A DNA stretch of 57,958 bases from Rhizophlyctis rosea (lineage: Eukaryota > Chytridiomycota > Chytridiomycetes > Rhizophlyctidales > Rhizophlyctidaceae): positions 274 through 58,231 of the forward strand of contig JADGJC010000041.1 in NCBI GenBank assembly GCA_027596075.1, written 5' to 3'. The notes under the pieces were generated by a model. That model saw only the letters and a list, made by a program, of their open reading frames with translations, did not search any database and was not told the origin of the DNA. Both the position numbers and the translations under genes were made by a program. Of this stretch, positions 32,910-45,200 are shown one piece after another; positions within the stretch are counted from its first letter, which is position 1, and each line of letters begins with the position of its first letter.

Positions 32910-35420
32910 CTTTTTGAAGTTTGACGGTTAACAAATTGTAAACTTCAACAAGACTTTGGCGAGCGTGAGAACGAGAACGTGCTTGGGGATCAAAGGAGGT
33001 GAGGGAGGCAGATCCGTCAATTCTAATGCCATTGGCATAAGACAGAGCGGGACGCACGAGCAGAGAGCGAAAGGACGTGTAGACGGGCGTCAACCAACAT
33101 GCCCAACTGGACCGCCATCTGCTTTCGCAGGTATGCGCAGAGGGCTCATAATCGCCAGCACGCCATTTGTGCAACACTTTTTGAACTTCGGCATTATTAG
33201 AATGAAAGAGTGTAACATGCCCGAACCTAATGCCGGAACCTATCGGAGGGACGGAACACAGTAACGAGGGCGAATATACGATCATCTACAGAATCTGACA
33301 TCGATGCATAGCCTTGAAAGCGCCTCACATTATTTCAAAACCTTTTCAAGTAAAAATTGTGAGGCTGCGACCATCCTGCGAACTTTTTTGGTCTCTCATT
33401 TACACAAGTGAGCCCGGTGCGTTCAGGAGCTTGAAAAATTGAAAACACTTTACGCATTGATTTGAACAGACTTGCTGCAATAGCTATACTTGCTCAGGCT
33501 TGCCAATCCTCCCGCCCACATCATCCAAATCTGCCTCCTGCCCATTCTGCCAGCATGGCGGGGGCCCAAGCCGTCCTACCAAATTGACAAATGCACCAGA
33601 CCTCCCTATGACTTCTCCTCAAAGGAGGTGACCAGCGGCAGGCTTCACAATGGTTCTAGCTTTGGTGATCCATGCCAATGAAGGTCATTTTCCGCCTTAC
33701 GCGCTCAACACACGCCTTTTCTAAAGGAAAACCTCCTAGATACTGCTTACGAGACGTGACAACGCTCCCTACATTTTTGGCCACTCTCGTGAAAATGGAG
33801 TCATAACGCCATGCATAACTCTCTGGCATGCGACCCCAAAATCAATCGTCATAGATCCCTGTTCCCTACAACTGCTTACGCCACAAAGTTTTTCTACCAA
33901 GTAGCCCTAGCTCGTGAAAATATGGAGTCGTAACGCCATGCATAACATCTTGGCATGATCCCCTGCTTGAGACACTGGGCATATCCGCTGCTGCGCCTGT
34001 GGGCACGAGTGGGTTGATGGAGTCCAAGTTTATCCCAAAACAAGGGTTGCCAAAGTCATTTGAACAAAACAAACGTCCACGTTTCCTGCTTAGCACTGAT
34101 GCAGCAGGGAGATTTGGCGTCCCCGTGCAAACTTTTGCAAGGAAGGAGGCCGAGTCCTGCAGGAGGGCAATTGAAGGAGACGTCCCCCTCCGCATCCGAG
34201 GCAAGCCCAACCCTTCATTGGTCAAGAATCGGAGAGAGCCGGATATTGGGAAACCCGCGGGAAGGAGCTTTGTTTCGTGTTCATTGCTGTCAAACCTGTC
34301 AAAAAGACGGGCGCGAAATGTTGGAACGCGTGCGGACATTGCGCCACCCAGCCACTGGAAATCGGACATTCGTGGTGGGGCGTGTGGTGCAAGACATCTT
34401 CACAACATTGAAGACCGCATATGTTATGTTCCTAGGTAACATCTAATCTCCCAAATCTCAGCAGCCCAATGCTTGTGCTAGTAAGTAGAGGTTCTCCACC
34501 GCGAATGCAGCACGAATAGTTACAAAACTTCAGGGTCCACAACCGACAATCATCTCAGGTGTGCACATCCCAACCTGGAAGTGAGGAACATGAATCTACC
34601 CTAGACGACGATCGATTCTGACATTTGGATTGCCTACTTGCTTTCGTAAAAACCTCATGCTTCTGCACAGGACTGCAGAGAGACGCAAGTGTTCGGCCTG
34701 GCTCTGCGTGGAGCCATGGAATTCGCAGCAGAAAACATTGCAGCGATGAGATGCCCGATCCCCATGGATCTTCATCCCTGATCATCCTCATAACTCGAAG
34801 CTATCAAGCGTTCCCAATCAATCGTCTAGCGCCATTCCCACAAAGCATTCGCACATACCCACATTCATCAATCGCGGGATTTTCGCTTTAACATCGATCA
34901 ATGGAGGTTTGTGTAACGGCAGTCTACTGCTATCACAGTGTTCTTGTTACTTTGAAAGGAAGGGGCTCCTATCTTGAAGACGAGTTGGTTTGATGAAAGC
35001 CATACGCGTCATCAAAATAGCTGATGACCTGAATGATGGTCACCGCATCGGAAGGATCGGAGACCGCAGGGGAACGTGCTTTCGTGGGTGAGGGGCTCCA
35101 GTAGGGAGGAAGGTATCTATCTATGCTTGGGCGATCTTTTATAAAGGAGGGAGGGTTCATCAGAAGGAAACTTCCTTGCTTCATTGTAGTTCTTGTGCAA
35201 TTAATATCTTTTATTTCAAAACTGTCGACTATTTACAACCCATGCAAACCCCTCGCACGCAACTCACAGTGCAAGACCTGGGTATTCTAGTTTGTGACGC
35301 TCTCGAGATTCCGCCCAAAATATATCAAAACCTCCAATCGCGTCGCGGTATAACCTTCCATTACGTCACATATTCCCTACAACATCATCTTCGTTCCCTC
35401 ATCCTCCCGACGGAGTCCCT
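32910..35420. other. Interval with a possible upstream exon and a diverged direct repeat
   Basis: About 2.5 kb. The first 375 bases are an open minus-strand frame that may belong to the basic-protein gene. Around 33.74-33.96 kb are two diverged copies of a ~124-base unit (listed separately). Open frames at 33866-34369 (-) and 33999-34439 (+) overlap each other and neither has recognisable features; I do not annotate them as genes. Confidence 0.4.
33742..33957. repeat. Two diverged direct copies, unit about 124 bases
   Basis: The first copy has ACTGCTTACG near 33742 and ends with CTCGTGAAAATGGAGTC, then ATAACGCCATGCATAAC near 33788-33821. The second copy has ACTGCTTACG near 33871 and CTCGTGAAAATATGGAGTC, then GTAACGCCATGCATAAC near 33912-33946, followed in both by a GGCATG. 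The ends are well conserved and the middles are not. In the minus-strand direction both copies encode a similar short string (VMHGV.TP.F), so the duplication may be of a coding fragment. Confidence 0.6.
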
Positions 35421-37139
35421 CTACATATACTTCCATTTAGAGTGTGCATCCCACCCTCCCAAACTACTACTATCCTGCCCATCAACTCCCGTACCACCAT
35501 CCCCACCACCGCTCAACGCAGCTTCCCAAGCGTCACCCGGTGGTGCATTCAAACTACTAGGCCCCGCCATAGGTTCTGACCCCGGCAAAATCTTCATATC
35601 CTCAACCTCATCATCAAAATATCCCGCTGCGGCTTGCGAAATGATGTCTTCCGCACTGGTGAAGCTGTTGGACCAGTCGGTTGTGTTGTGCGATGCTAGT
35701 TGATATGTGGGTTGTGGTGGGTATCCGGGATGAGTGGTGGTATGTTGTTGTTGTTGTTGGTGTTGAGGGGAAGCAGAGTGATATGCTGGTTGCGGGGAAG
35801 GAGTTTCGAATACGCTCATGAATGACTCGCTGGTGTTGTATGATTGCCAAGGCATGCTAGTGGATGGATGGGTGGATGGTGGGTATATGCCTGCGCTGGT
35901 GCCGTCCATATGCGATGACTCTATTGGTAGAGGTAACAGGTTTTGTGGCCTTGATAATGGAAATGGTGGTTGTTGCAGCGTGAATGGCATTGCATTGTTG
36001 GCGTCCTCCAGGGATAGGGATGACGAAGCAGATGCGACACCGTCCTGCTGCAGAGGCGTCAGTGGGTCGGGGAAGAACTCTCCAGTCGGCGATATTGGAT
36101 AGTCCGATCCGGGTGACATGGGCATCGCAGTCGATGACCCTTGAAAGAACCACGAATTGGAGCTGTTGGCGGTTGGATAGACGGGTGAAGGCTGTTGGTA
36201 TGGGTGAGGAAGAGTCTCATTTGGGTCTGACATGTAGGATGCGTCGGAGGGAAAATAGGAATCGGATTCGTAGGTTGAGGTTGGGGAGGGTTGCTCTTGT
36301 GTCGGTGTTGTGACAGATTGAAACAATGACGACTTTGATTTGGTATTGGCCGAACTCTGATACGTTTGTCCAGACGTCGAGGACCTTTGATAATACTCTG
36401 CTTGTTGTGATCGTCGCCGAGGCATCTTATGGGCGGATGATGACTTGCCACGATTTGGTGGATGCGGGGGCAGTTTGGAAGAGTCCGGAGGGGTAGAAGA
36501 TGACCGAGCTTTGGAAGGCAGTGGGGTGGTGCTTCCATCTTCATTAGATTGAGGCCAGGACGAGCGCGACATCTTGCGAGAGTGTGCGCGGATGTGCTGA
36601 AGCATATTGTCGTGCCGGGTGAACCGTGACGTGCAACCAGGTATAGGACAGCCCCATGGTTTTTCTCCGCTGTGACTTTGTATGTGTCGCGCTAGGTGAC
36701 CACTATCATGAGGTGCCAGAGTAAGTCATTCATGCTCGAGTATGCAAACGTATTCACGGGGGGAAAGCACTTACGATGTGTAATAGCTTTTGTTGCATCC
36801 TTCAAACTGGCACAAGAAGCGTTTGACGGCAGGTTGCGTACTCGGCTTCTTCCGCTTCTCAACGCCCTCTGCTTTGGGACTAGTGTTCTTTCCCGGAGAC
36901 GCGACGGTAAGTGAGGGCGATGAAGGTCGTAGATTCGAAGGTGATAGGGGCGCGTTCGGGTATTCAGCGGCTGCCGGATATATATCAAAGGATGAAGGGT
37001 AAGGAGGGGCGGATTGGCGTGATGGGCTTGTCGGATGGTGCAGCTGGATATGAAGTTGCCCCTGGGCAAAGCGGTTGCCCGATTCGTCACTTTTCTGTTG
37101 ATGGTGCATCCGGTCGATGGTGCGTTGAACAGATGGCAT
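35421..37139 (-). CDS. C2H2 zinc-finger transcription factor, Nrg1-like
   Basis: Two exons (37139-36775, 36702-35421) give 548 residues. After a ~105-residue disordered N-terminus come two tandem C2H2 fingers: FLCQFEGCNKSYYTSGHLAR with HIQSH, then WGCPIPGCTSRFTRHDNMLQ with HIRAH, joined by the linker SGEKP. The TSGHLARH and RFTRHDN helices match the DNA-contact helices of fungal Nrg1/Nrg2-type regulators, which repress glucose- and stress-responsive genes through CCCT-like sites. The intron splits the first finger. The rest is Ser/Pro/Gln-rich (for example a QHQQQQQHTTTH run), with a short acidic block (DDEVEDMKILPG) near the C-terminus that could be an activation or repression surface. The first ATG in the open frame is at 37139. 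Activator or repressor behaviour cannot be read from sequence. Confidence 0.85.
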
Positions 37140-37787
37140 TTCGATCGTAACAAAAACGATTCTGTGCAAAGACTCTCACCGACGCTCCAGAACTTGTTAC
37201 AGAGCGCTGGTCGTGTTGATGAGAAATGGGGATGGGATCAATGGCATGGTTATGTATGGTTTACGACATTATGCGATGGCAGTCCCATTCAAGACGAAGG
37301 AGAGGGTAAGGAATGCAGGAGGATGAAGGAACCGACAACGAGTGTCACCACCACCGCTAAATGGTTACTTTACGTTGAATTGGGCTGGACACCTTACACC
37401 TTACGAACGCCCAGCTGATTTGTCTGTTTTGGCAATGAGGGTGCGCCAACATTATTTTCATCGATAGGGCGCCCTCCGACAACCATCATAGCCCTGCTGT
37501 TTACCCATGGCCTCTTTCACCTTTGAGAGGACAATGCTGGTCAATGACCGTCAGTGAGGGAAAGATACGCTGCTGTTCCGAATTTTTCATAAACGAGCGG
37601 TCCGACAGTCCCAGAAAATGACCACCATTAGCGATTCGGTGAGTTCCACAGCAAATCGTAGATCTTGAATCCCAGAAATAGGGATCAAACTGTCCCATCC
37701 GTTCTCGTTTCTTGGTTCACACCTATCCACCTTGTCGGAGCTAGGGGTCTGCGCGTCGCCGAGACTCCTTCCGAGATCGTTGCCCAT

Positions 37788-37829
37788 CCAACAAATTGGA
37801 CCAACAAATTGTAGACAGAAATTTGTTGG
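37788..37829. repeat. CCAACAAATT repeats, two direct and one inverted
   Basis: CCAACAAATT occurs at 37788-37797 and 37801-37810, and its reverse complement AATTTGTTGG at 37820-37829. Together they can form a small hairpin or a clustered protein-binding site. No function is known. Confidence 0.5.
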
Positions 37830-39262
37830 GCGAAGCTCGCACAAATGCCCAAAGTGGTTCCCCTTGACGAAATTCCAAGTGTGGCTTCTGCTCCTTGGAA
37901 GATCAGGAATTTGCGGATGTAATAAGCTTCTCTAACTGGTTGATGTTGGATGGTCTCAATGGAGCCTTGGGCCTCCGAGTTGTGGTACGAAACGGCTGCA
38001 AGACACAACCCAATCTCTGAGGATTTAGGCAGCTGGGCGAGTTTGCTAACCAATCATGATGGGTGAAGGTCCAGGACCAATATTCGACTGCGCATAATCT
38101 ATCCACAACCGGACGGTGACGTGAGTGAGATATTCCTCTCTCTTTCCTCCGCAACCACGTCTTCACGCGGCCGCCATTTCTGTGTCGTTTGCAACATGCA
38201 AATGCTCCGTCCAGCCGGGATTGATTACGATGATGAATGGTCGTAGATGAGTAAGTCCTGCAAACGCGGGAATTGCTCCGTCATCCATAAATCCATAATA
38301 TGGGCTGACATCGCGGATAACCCGATGGTAGCATTGACGCCAACCATCGGAAGATCCACCATTCGACCTGATTCGGTCAATCTCTATGCAAGGGATCTCA
38401 ACTCCGCATTGCATCTCTGATTCCTTGTGACGGAGCACGACGCGTTCCACGGTTCACCAACGATTCATGCATCGGCAAAACCGCTGCTGCAGCCTGCAAT
38501 GTTAATCTTCACTTTTTTTCTGGTATGCTACTCCCGACGCATCACAGATAAATCATAACGCCCTGATATCATGACACACAACAACCTCCTTGTTCTTGAA
38601 GGGTCTTGAGAGTGACCATTTCTCATTGGTGCGCTCGCTCAGATAGTCGGTTTGTCGGTCAGTAAAGGGTTCATTGGTATGAAGGTAGACAGCACTTCCT
38701 CCTCTCAACGAGCTCGGCCTTGGAAAGTGGCTCAATCACTGACTCCTGCATGAATCTTCAGGGAGGCCACCATCCAAACAGCAAAAACACCCACCCTCTA
38801 ACAAGTGAAAGGTCAGCTAAGCTCTCAAGCCACATTTGTTCGATCATAGCTACCAGACTTACACTCCCCTCCCAACAAATGTCAACATTCTTGGCAAAGA
38901 AAAACTTGATCACCGTTACACCGAAAGAGCGGGCAGGTTGCTTATTCAGCATGTGCAACCTCGGCTTGGCCCGCCAAATCGCCTGTCTGGGTAAAGTGAC
39001 TCTATCAATTTGGCTGGCCTTTGTTCGACTTTCTGCCTCACCACTGTGTATGTAATCAACCGCCACATGCGCCAAGGGTGCTTCCAAGGGTCCCAATGTC
39101 CTCATTTGGGACATGTTCACTTCAGGGGTTGAAGAACTTGGGATATAAAATGCATATAATGGTTTCGATTGGACGTTTTGTAGTCTGCAACTCCGTAGCG
39201 GAGGTGACTCCTAAAACAGTATATAGGGCTTCAGATTTGTGTGGTACGCAGATTGCCCGCCC

Positions 39263-39316
39263 TTTTGGCGCTCGCCGCCAAAAACCGCCAAAATCTTGTT
39301 TGGTTCCCGCCAAATT
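39263..39316. promoter_or_regulatory. Cluster of four E2F-type sites
   Basis: TTTTGGCGC (39263-39271) on the plus strand is followed by CCGCCAAAA (39275-39283), CCGCCAAAA (39285-39293) and TTCCCGCCAAATTTT (39304-39318) in the opposite orientation. All match the E2F consensus TTTSSCGS, and the last is the classical TTTGGCGGGAA form. E2F factors control G1/S genes in animals and plants, and some chytrids retain E2F alongside fungal SBF. The target gene is not obvious: the nearest supported start, at 40563, is 1.2 kb away. Confidence 0.55.
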
Positions 39317-39488
39317 TTGCCTCACCCTTCATCTCAGAATAACAGATGGACAGAAATCCATAATTCAATTCATGCGCTCTTGAGGACTCGTGCTGAAAGT
39401 CGTCAGTAGCTTATTGATCCCTCTTGCGGCTATGTTTGAACCCAGCATGAAGGACTCAACCAACGATAACATCGCCTTCCGTGTTATC

Positions 39489-39496
39489 TGACGTCA
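39489..39496. promoter_or_regulatory. TGACGTCA (CRE-type) palindrome
   Basis: A perfect eight-base CRE, the site of ATF/CREB-type bZIP factors, in intergenic DNA about 1.07 kb before the seven-segment gene. Function is inferred from the motif only. Confidence 0.3.
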
Positions 39497-40562
39497 TTTG
39501 AATAAGAATAGCCAAAAAGTCATGCCAATGGAAAGAAAGGAAGTATATTGAGAGTTGTCAACGGAAAGATGGTATGAATGGCTCCCCCACTTACTCCCCT
39601 CCGCTCTCTTGGCCCAATCATGCATGACCGCCAGATGACTCATCGTTCATTCCATCAAACCCTTTTTCGTCCAAGTCTGAAGGTGGGTGGCTAAAGCTTT
39701 TGCAATTGTTAGGTCATAACCAAATGCCCACCGCTCCGTGGCTGCGGCGTTGCAACTTGCCATCCAACGTCTTGAAGTTTTTGGATGCGTCTCAAATCGC
39801 CTGACATAAACAGGCACATTCAAGTCCCCATGAATAATCGCCTTTCGAGTTACCACAATTTTGACCTTGAACTTCGGAGGATACTGGTTTTGAATGGTTC
39901 CCCATCTCCGGTGTCCATTGTCTAGACAGGCCCAACCAGTGCGGTACGATATTTTCACCTTATCTTGTGACATGACCTGTCGGGATTCAACATATGATCC
40001 TAATGTGACGTACTCAAACGCACAAAGCAGACAAAGACCCAGTATGCGGGAACGCTCCGCAGACTATAAATTGAATAGCACCTCCGTCTCGGATTCGGTG
40101 TCTACCACTGTTCCAATCAATCAACAGCGGAATCTGTGATCGATTCACCGATTAATGGGAAGTGGCTTGGCGGGTCGGGCAATGGTCATCCAGGTGGTAG
40201 CATGTCTTAGGGCAGGCACTGCGTTAAATCCAGATGATGAAACCTTGATGGAGCAGTCCATACTGGCCGGACAAGAGCTGGGTCTTTATGCATTATCTTT
40301 TGGACATGTGGTTTTATGTATGTGCATCCGGTGTCTTCATGCGCGAGATCGAGGCCATTGAAAGCTTCTCGCCAATAGGTCTCCGAACGAGATGTGAGCG
40401 GCCAGGATGATTTTGCTATATCTTCACCGGAGGGGTACGTGCATCACGCTCAGAGGAACAATCAGTGAAGCGCTTGTTAAACGAGTCATATTTGAGTGAC
40501 TAGTTGTATTCTACGTCGTTTCAAAGGTGGCCCGAACCCTTCCCCCGTGATATACCCAAAAG

Positions 40563-41877
40563 ATGACGCTAGCAAAGGAAACGGCCGTGGCGCTGAATTA
40601 TACATTCACTGGTAAGTGAGTTACATTACTTGGTTGCAGTAATGTCAATACGATCAGCTAATCAACTCTTCCCTATGTTGCGTTGGTGTTCTTCCGAGAA
40701 TAGTAATCGGAATGACCATCATGTTCTGCAATACGCTCTACGCCATTCGACATGCCTGGACCAAACGAACGCCGTTCAACTATTTCCTGATTGCTTGCGG
40801 TACAACATGGACTTGTGCGTTCATACCGCTATATTGTAAGTGATTTACTTGAAATGCTACTGCAGCAATTGAAATGAGTTGTGCATGACTAACAACATCC
40901 AATCGGATTGACAGTCAGTGCCAAACTCACCGTCGATCTCACCGATGTCGCCCCAACATTGTCCAATATGAATCTTTTCCAACGACTGAACGTTATACTA
41001 CGCTCGTACAATATGATCTGGGGATTGGCTTCGCTTCAATACATTTTGTTGGAGCAAACCAGATTCCAAGTCATCAAGGGAATTATGCCATACAAAAGGA
41101 TATATGTAAGCATGGAGAGCATACGCCTTCAATTTATGTGATGGAAACCTCATACGTCTTCCAATCCGCAGGACCACGTTTTTGCCGGAGTAACAGTTTT
41201 TGTGTGGCTCATTACAATCTTCGTCTTTGGCGTTGTTTGGCCCATCAACTCTGTCATTAGTGGCATTGCCGTTGGGGCATTCGCGATATACGGATTGATT
41301 GTTGATAATGTTTGGTAAGCCTCTTCTCTGAGTTTGTCATATGGAGTTGCAAGTTATACGCACGCATCATTCTGATCATGCGTAAAACGTACCTCCATGC
41401 AGCTCTTTCACGTTCGTTTATCAACTTTACAAAAACCGCCAAAAACTCCACAAAGGGACCTCAAACCCAACCTTCACCCTCGTAGTCCGTGCCCTCGTCG
41501 TCCTCTGCACCGTCTCATGGTCCGCTCTCATGGTCTTCATGACCGCCCAATTCGCCTACTCCAAAGACAACATTATGCGCACCCTTCTATGCCGCATCAC
41601 CTACTCTTTCGCCACCCTCCAATTCTCCGCAGCCCTGACATTTATGTACAGCATCAAAGTCCTGTTGGCGCAGCCAGCCAATAATCGTCTATCAACAGGC
41701 AGCACGGCGGGGAAGAAGAGTACGGTGAGTAAGGGCAGTAAAGAAAATCTGACGCGCGATAGGATGGGGTCGAGGGACAAGTTGGCGGGATCGAAGGATA
41801 CTTTGCAAACCGGAAAGGAGAGTGTTGCTACACAGAAGTTTGCGGAGATGAAGGATGATGATGTTTCTGTGGTATAG
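40563..41877 (+). CDS. Orphan membrane protein with seven predicted transmembrane segments
   Basis: Five exons (40563-40611, 40704-40835, 40915-41105, 41172-41314, 41403-41877) join in phase to 329 residues. A short N-terminus with an NYT glycosylation sequon precedes seven hydrophobic stretches: VIGMTIMFCNTLYAI; FNYFLIACGTTWTCAFIPLY; MIWGLASLQYILL; DHVFAGVTVFVWLITIFVFG; ISGIAVGAFAIYGLIV; LVVLCTVSWSALMVFM; and FATLQFSAALTFMYSIKVLL. The ~75-residue tail is hydrophilic, rich in Ser, Lys and Thr (SKGSKENLTRD and similar), with many possible phosphorylation sites. The layout is that of a GPCR-like receptor, but I see no diagnostic motif of a known family (no DRY, no NPxxY). It converges on a class C GPCR gene 350 bases away, which may be coincidence. 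A transporter or channel subunit is also possible. Confidence 0.65.
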
Positions 41878-42228
41878 TACACAAAGGCTATCATGACATC
41901 TATATAGCCAGCGGCATGTTACATAGCACCTTTTACAACCCTCCACAAGCTCGTCTGCACGTTATTTTGCTTTCCCGTTGTCCCCGAGTTGATTGTCCCG
42001 GGACTATTGGACCCCGTCTCAACAGAAATAAGGAATGACGTATCGTGAAAGGCCCTTCCCAGCTGTGAATGGGCTCTTTTTCTGTTCCCTGTGATGTGAC
42101 CGAACCCTTTGGAATAATGCGCCCCTTACGCATCGCTTCATACTACGTTACATGCTATTTTGCCAAAGTCATATAGAAAAATCTACACAGAATACATTCC
42201 ATATCAATCAAGGTTTCCAACAAAGCAT
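41878..42228. other. Convergent intergenic region between two receptor-like genes
   Basis: About 350 bases with the facing 3' ends of the seven-segment gene and the class C GPCR gene. Nothing else was recognised. Confidence 0.4.
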
Positions 42229-45200
42229 CTATGCGAATTTTGCCCCGGCATCGCTCGTACTCCTCTCATACCGCCTCAATGTTATCCCCTTCCCCTTCTC
42301 ATCTTCCTCCACATCACTATCCCTCTTTGTAGCTATATTATCTTGAGACATCTCACTACCCCGCTGCACAATCAAACTTGCTGTCCTTAGCGTAGTACCC
42401 TCTAAAGCATTCAAATTGGATGGGTGAGAGGGATGTCGCGTTTTGAATGCTTGAGAGAAAGTACGGCCAAAAGCTGATTTACTGATACTAGGATCGACTT
42501 CTGGATCGACGGTGAATATGTTGTATGCCACAAAGAGTTTGGGGATGGCGAAGATGAGGGTTGGAGCTAAGGTGCCAAGAACCGTTCCCAGAGCTATCAG
42601 CATGTAGCTGAATTAGTGGTTGACAAGGAGAAGTGTGAGGAGTTTGTGGTACATGCGGAAGGTCAGACAAAACTCACCTTGCTGTTGGACTGGTCAAAAT
42701 TTGCAACACTGGGACAACCACTATGGAAGTGACGGCAATGACACCAATAGCTGCAACGGTGAACACATTCTCGTTATATGCTGAGATCGGAAAGAAACAG
42801 AGCAGTTGTCAAGTTGGAGCTTGAACATTGGAAGTTGTCCATGGTGAATGATAATACAGATATACTCACCAGAACTGACTCTTCTCGTCCGGAACGCAAA
42901 GATAGCCGCCAAAATCATTAGCATTGCGTTGAACTAGATTTGAAAAGCAAGCGGGTCTTTGAGCATTTCATTGATGGTAAGGCGTCTAGGCGACAATTCA
43001 GCAGCGAAGGCGGCTCACATACCACGAATAGCCCCACTTTAGGTACAATATGCACATCTGGGCACGCTTTCTGCGTTACCGTCAACCCACTTGACCGATC
43101 AATTAACACCAGCTGGGTTCCCGACGCCGTATTCTGCCAGTATTGGCCCATCTAAAGTGACATATAACCAGATGAATGACAGTCAGATGAGTTGATTTTG
43201 AACAGAAAAATGCGACAGAAGCAACCCACCAACAACAAAGCAACCTCTGCAACCATGATCCCACTCAAATGTATTAAAAGCGATTTATCTGTGATCTTGA
43301 AACCTATCTCCTGGTTTCGGAAGATCAGATCCACTCGGTAGGTTTTGACGAACAGGGACCCGACAATGAGCGCGAATCCTATTGTGAAGAACCAATCTGT
43401 TGGAGGAGAGGAACACCAAACAGTTGATGGGTTTAAGTTACAAATGGTTGAGGGTGACAACAAGACTTGCATGTGCCAAAACATTGCCAATAATTCAGAT
43501 TCTCAGCAGATGTGGTGCGGAGAGGGACGGACGATAGAGTCGTTACACCACCTGAAATAAGAGTAGGAGAAGGATAGGAAGATTACAAAGGGCAAGATAT
43601 CCCACCAGCCAAAATCAAAAATGAAAACACCTTGCTGGCCGCCCTGATGACCGGCGTATCTCTCTTCCACCAAAACATCACAATCAGCAGCATAATGATG
43701 AACATGGCCCCAGCACTAATGGCAATCATCAACTGTCCCAACAATGATTTTGTGGATATGTAGGGTGTGGGTGTGATATCGGGTATTGGGTCAGGCAGAG
43801 ACTGGGCGCCGGCGATGTCATGGCGGCAGTCGGTCTGGGTTTTTGGGGACTGAGTGAGCTGGGAGAACAAGTGGAGAGTTCTTGCTATGTGATTCACCTC
43901 GTTCTGGGCCCATCGATACTTCAGTGTTGCCCAATTGGTTTTCGGGTCATCTTCGAGGTACGCTTCCATCTCATAAGGACCGCAAGGCGGACGAGTGCGG
44001 TCGTTTATGATCTGTATGAGCATGCTTTGATGTCAAACCACTATTCTAAGAGAAGGGGCAACCACAGGCTGTTTATCACTTACTAGACACGCGCGTTGCA
44101 ATGCCAATTGCACGGACATATTCTACGCGACCGTGAGGGGTGATATCAGAGTCTCGGCAGAAAGCAACTTTCGGCAAACTCTTCTGCTCCCACCTTATAC
44201 AGAATGTCATTAAACGCAACTTGCATTGGATTGCGAGACTGAATTCGCCCATATGCAGTACTTTGCGGCACTGGCGACCCAACGAACATTGAATGGTCTG
44301 CACCGTCATGGTAATTAGCAAACGGAGAGCGACTGCCGGTGTTCGTGGGCATCACATACCCAACAAATCATTATAAAAGTTCTTCCCAACAATCTGAAAA
44401 CCAAAAGAAAACAGCATCAGGTAGTAGTCATTCTTCCGACGTACCCACACCGAACATCCCCGTTCCGCACTCCCTCAACACCACCAACATCTTTCAAATA
44501 TAACCCTCCTCTTCTCGACCATACCCACCTTATACATCGGCGAAAACTTTGAACTAACATACCCACTAACTCCACCCCGATTGTTGCTCATCATCGTCGG
44601 CGCATTCAGATGGAACCTCTCATTGCGAATGAAAGCATCCATCATGGCGCTGAACGCGAAACCCGGGTCACGCGATCGAGAGGAAATGCCAAGAAGGATG
44701 GCTTGAACGAAGCCTGCGCCTGTTGGTGGGTAGATTTGTATCTGTTCGGAAGAGCGGTTGAGTTAGTTGAGGAGGGGCCATGGTGGTGAGAAGGAACATG
44801 GAAGATACGTTACGAAGTCTGGGGTGTAGACGTTCAGGGTAGCAAATCCTGTGGGGGCATGACGATTCGAAGAGCAGTGTTAGCTCAAACGCGCTTTCAA
44901 TATTTTCACGCATCCCTTCCCATGGCTCTTTGCTCCATCCCATCCACGCAAAAGCAAGACCTACCATTCTGAACCCCCAGTTTTGCAGTGGTCCCGTATC
45001 CTCCAACCGTTGCGTCCGCAAACACAAACAGCGGCTCATCCATGGGATTATCCTTCGGCGGTGCATCCATCCATGCTTTGAATGTATCGTAATCCATATT
45101 ATAGGTCCCTCGCCAAGGTAAAATACCAGTGTTGTTGTAATAGGAGGTTTCGTTTAAATGAGTCCAGTTTGTTTGGGCCCGCCATTGCACACTGAGATGT

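Larger units (their letters stand above)
37140..40562. other. Gene-poor interval with E2F-type sites
   Basis: About 3.4 kb with no convincing gene. A minus-strand frame at 39647-39973 encodes 108 residues of ordinary composition (for example KFKVKIVVTRKAIIHGDLN) but has no family match I know. The interval carries a cluster of E2F-type sites (39263-39316), a TGACGTCA palindrome (39489-39496) and a small set of CCAACAAATT repeats (37788-37829). Confidence 0.45.

Noticed and set aside
33866..34439. Overlapping frames of 167 (-) and 146 (+) codons
   Set aside because: They overlap on opposite strands, have no family features, and one includes a repeat copy; not supportable as genes.
39647..39973. 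Minus-strand frame of 108 codons
   Set aside because: Composition is plausible but there is no family signature, promoter or splice evidence.
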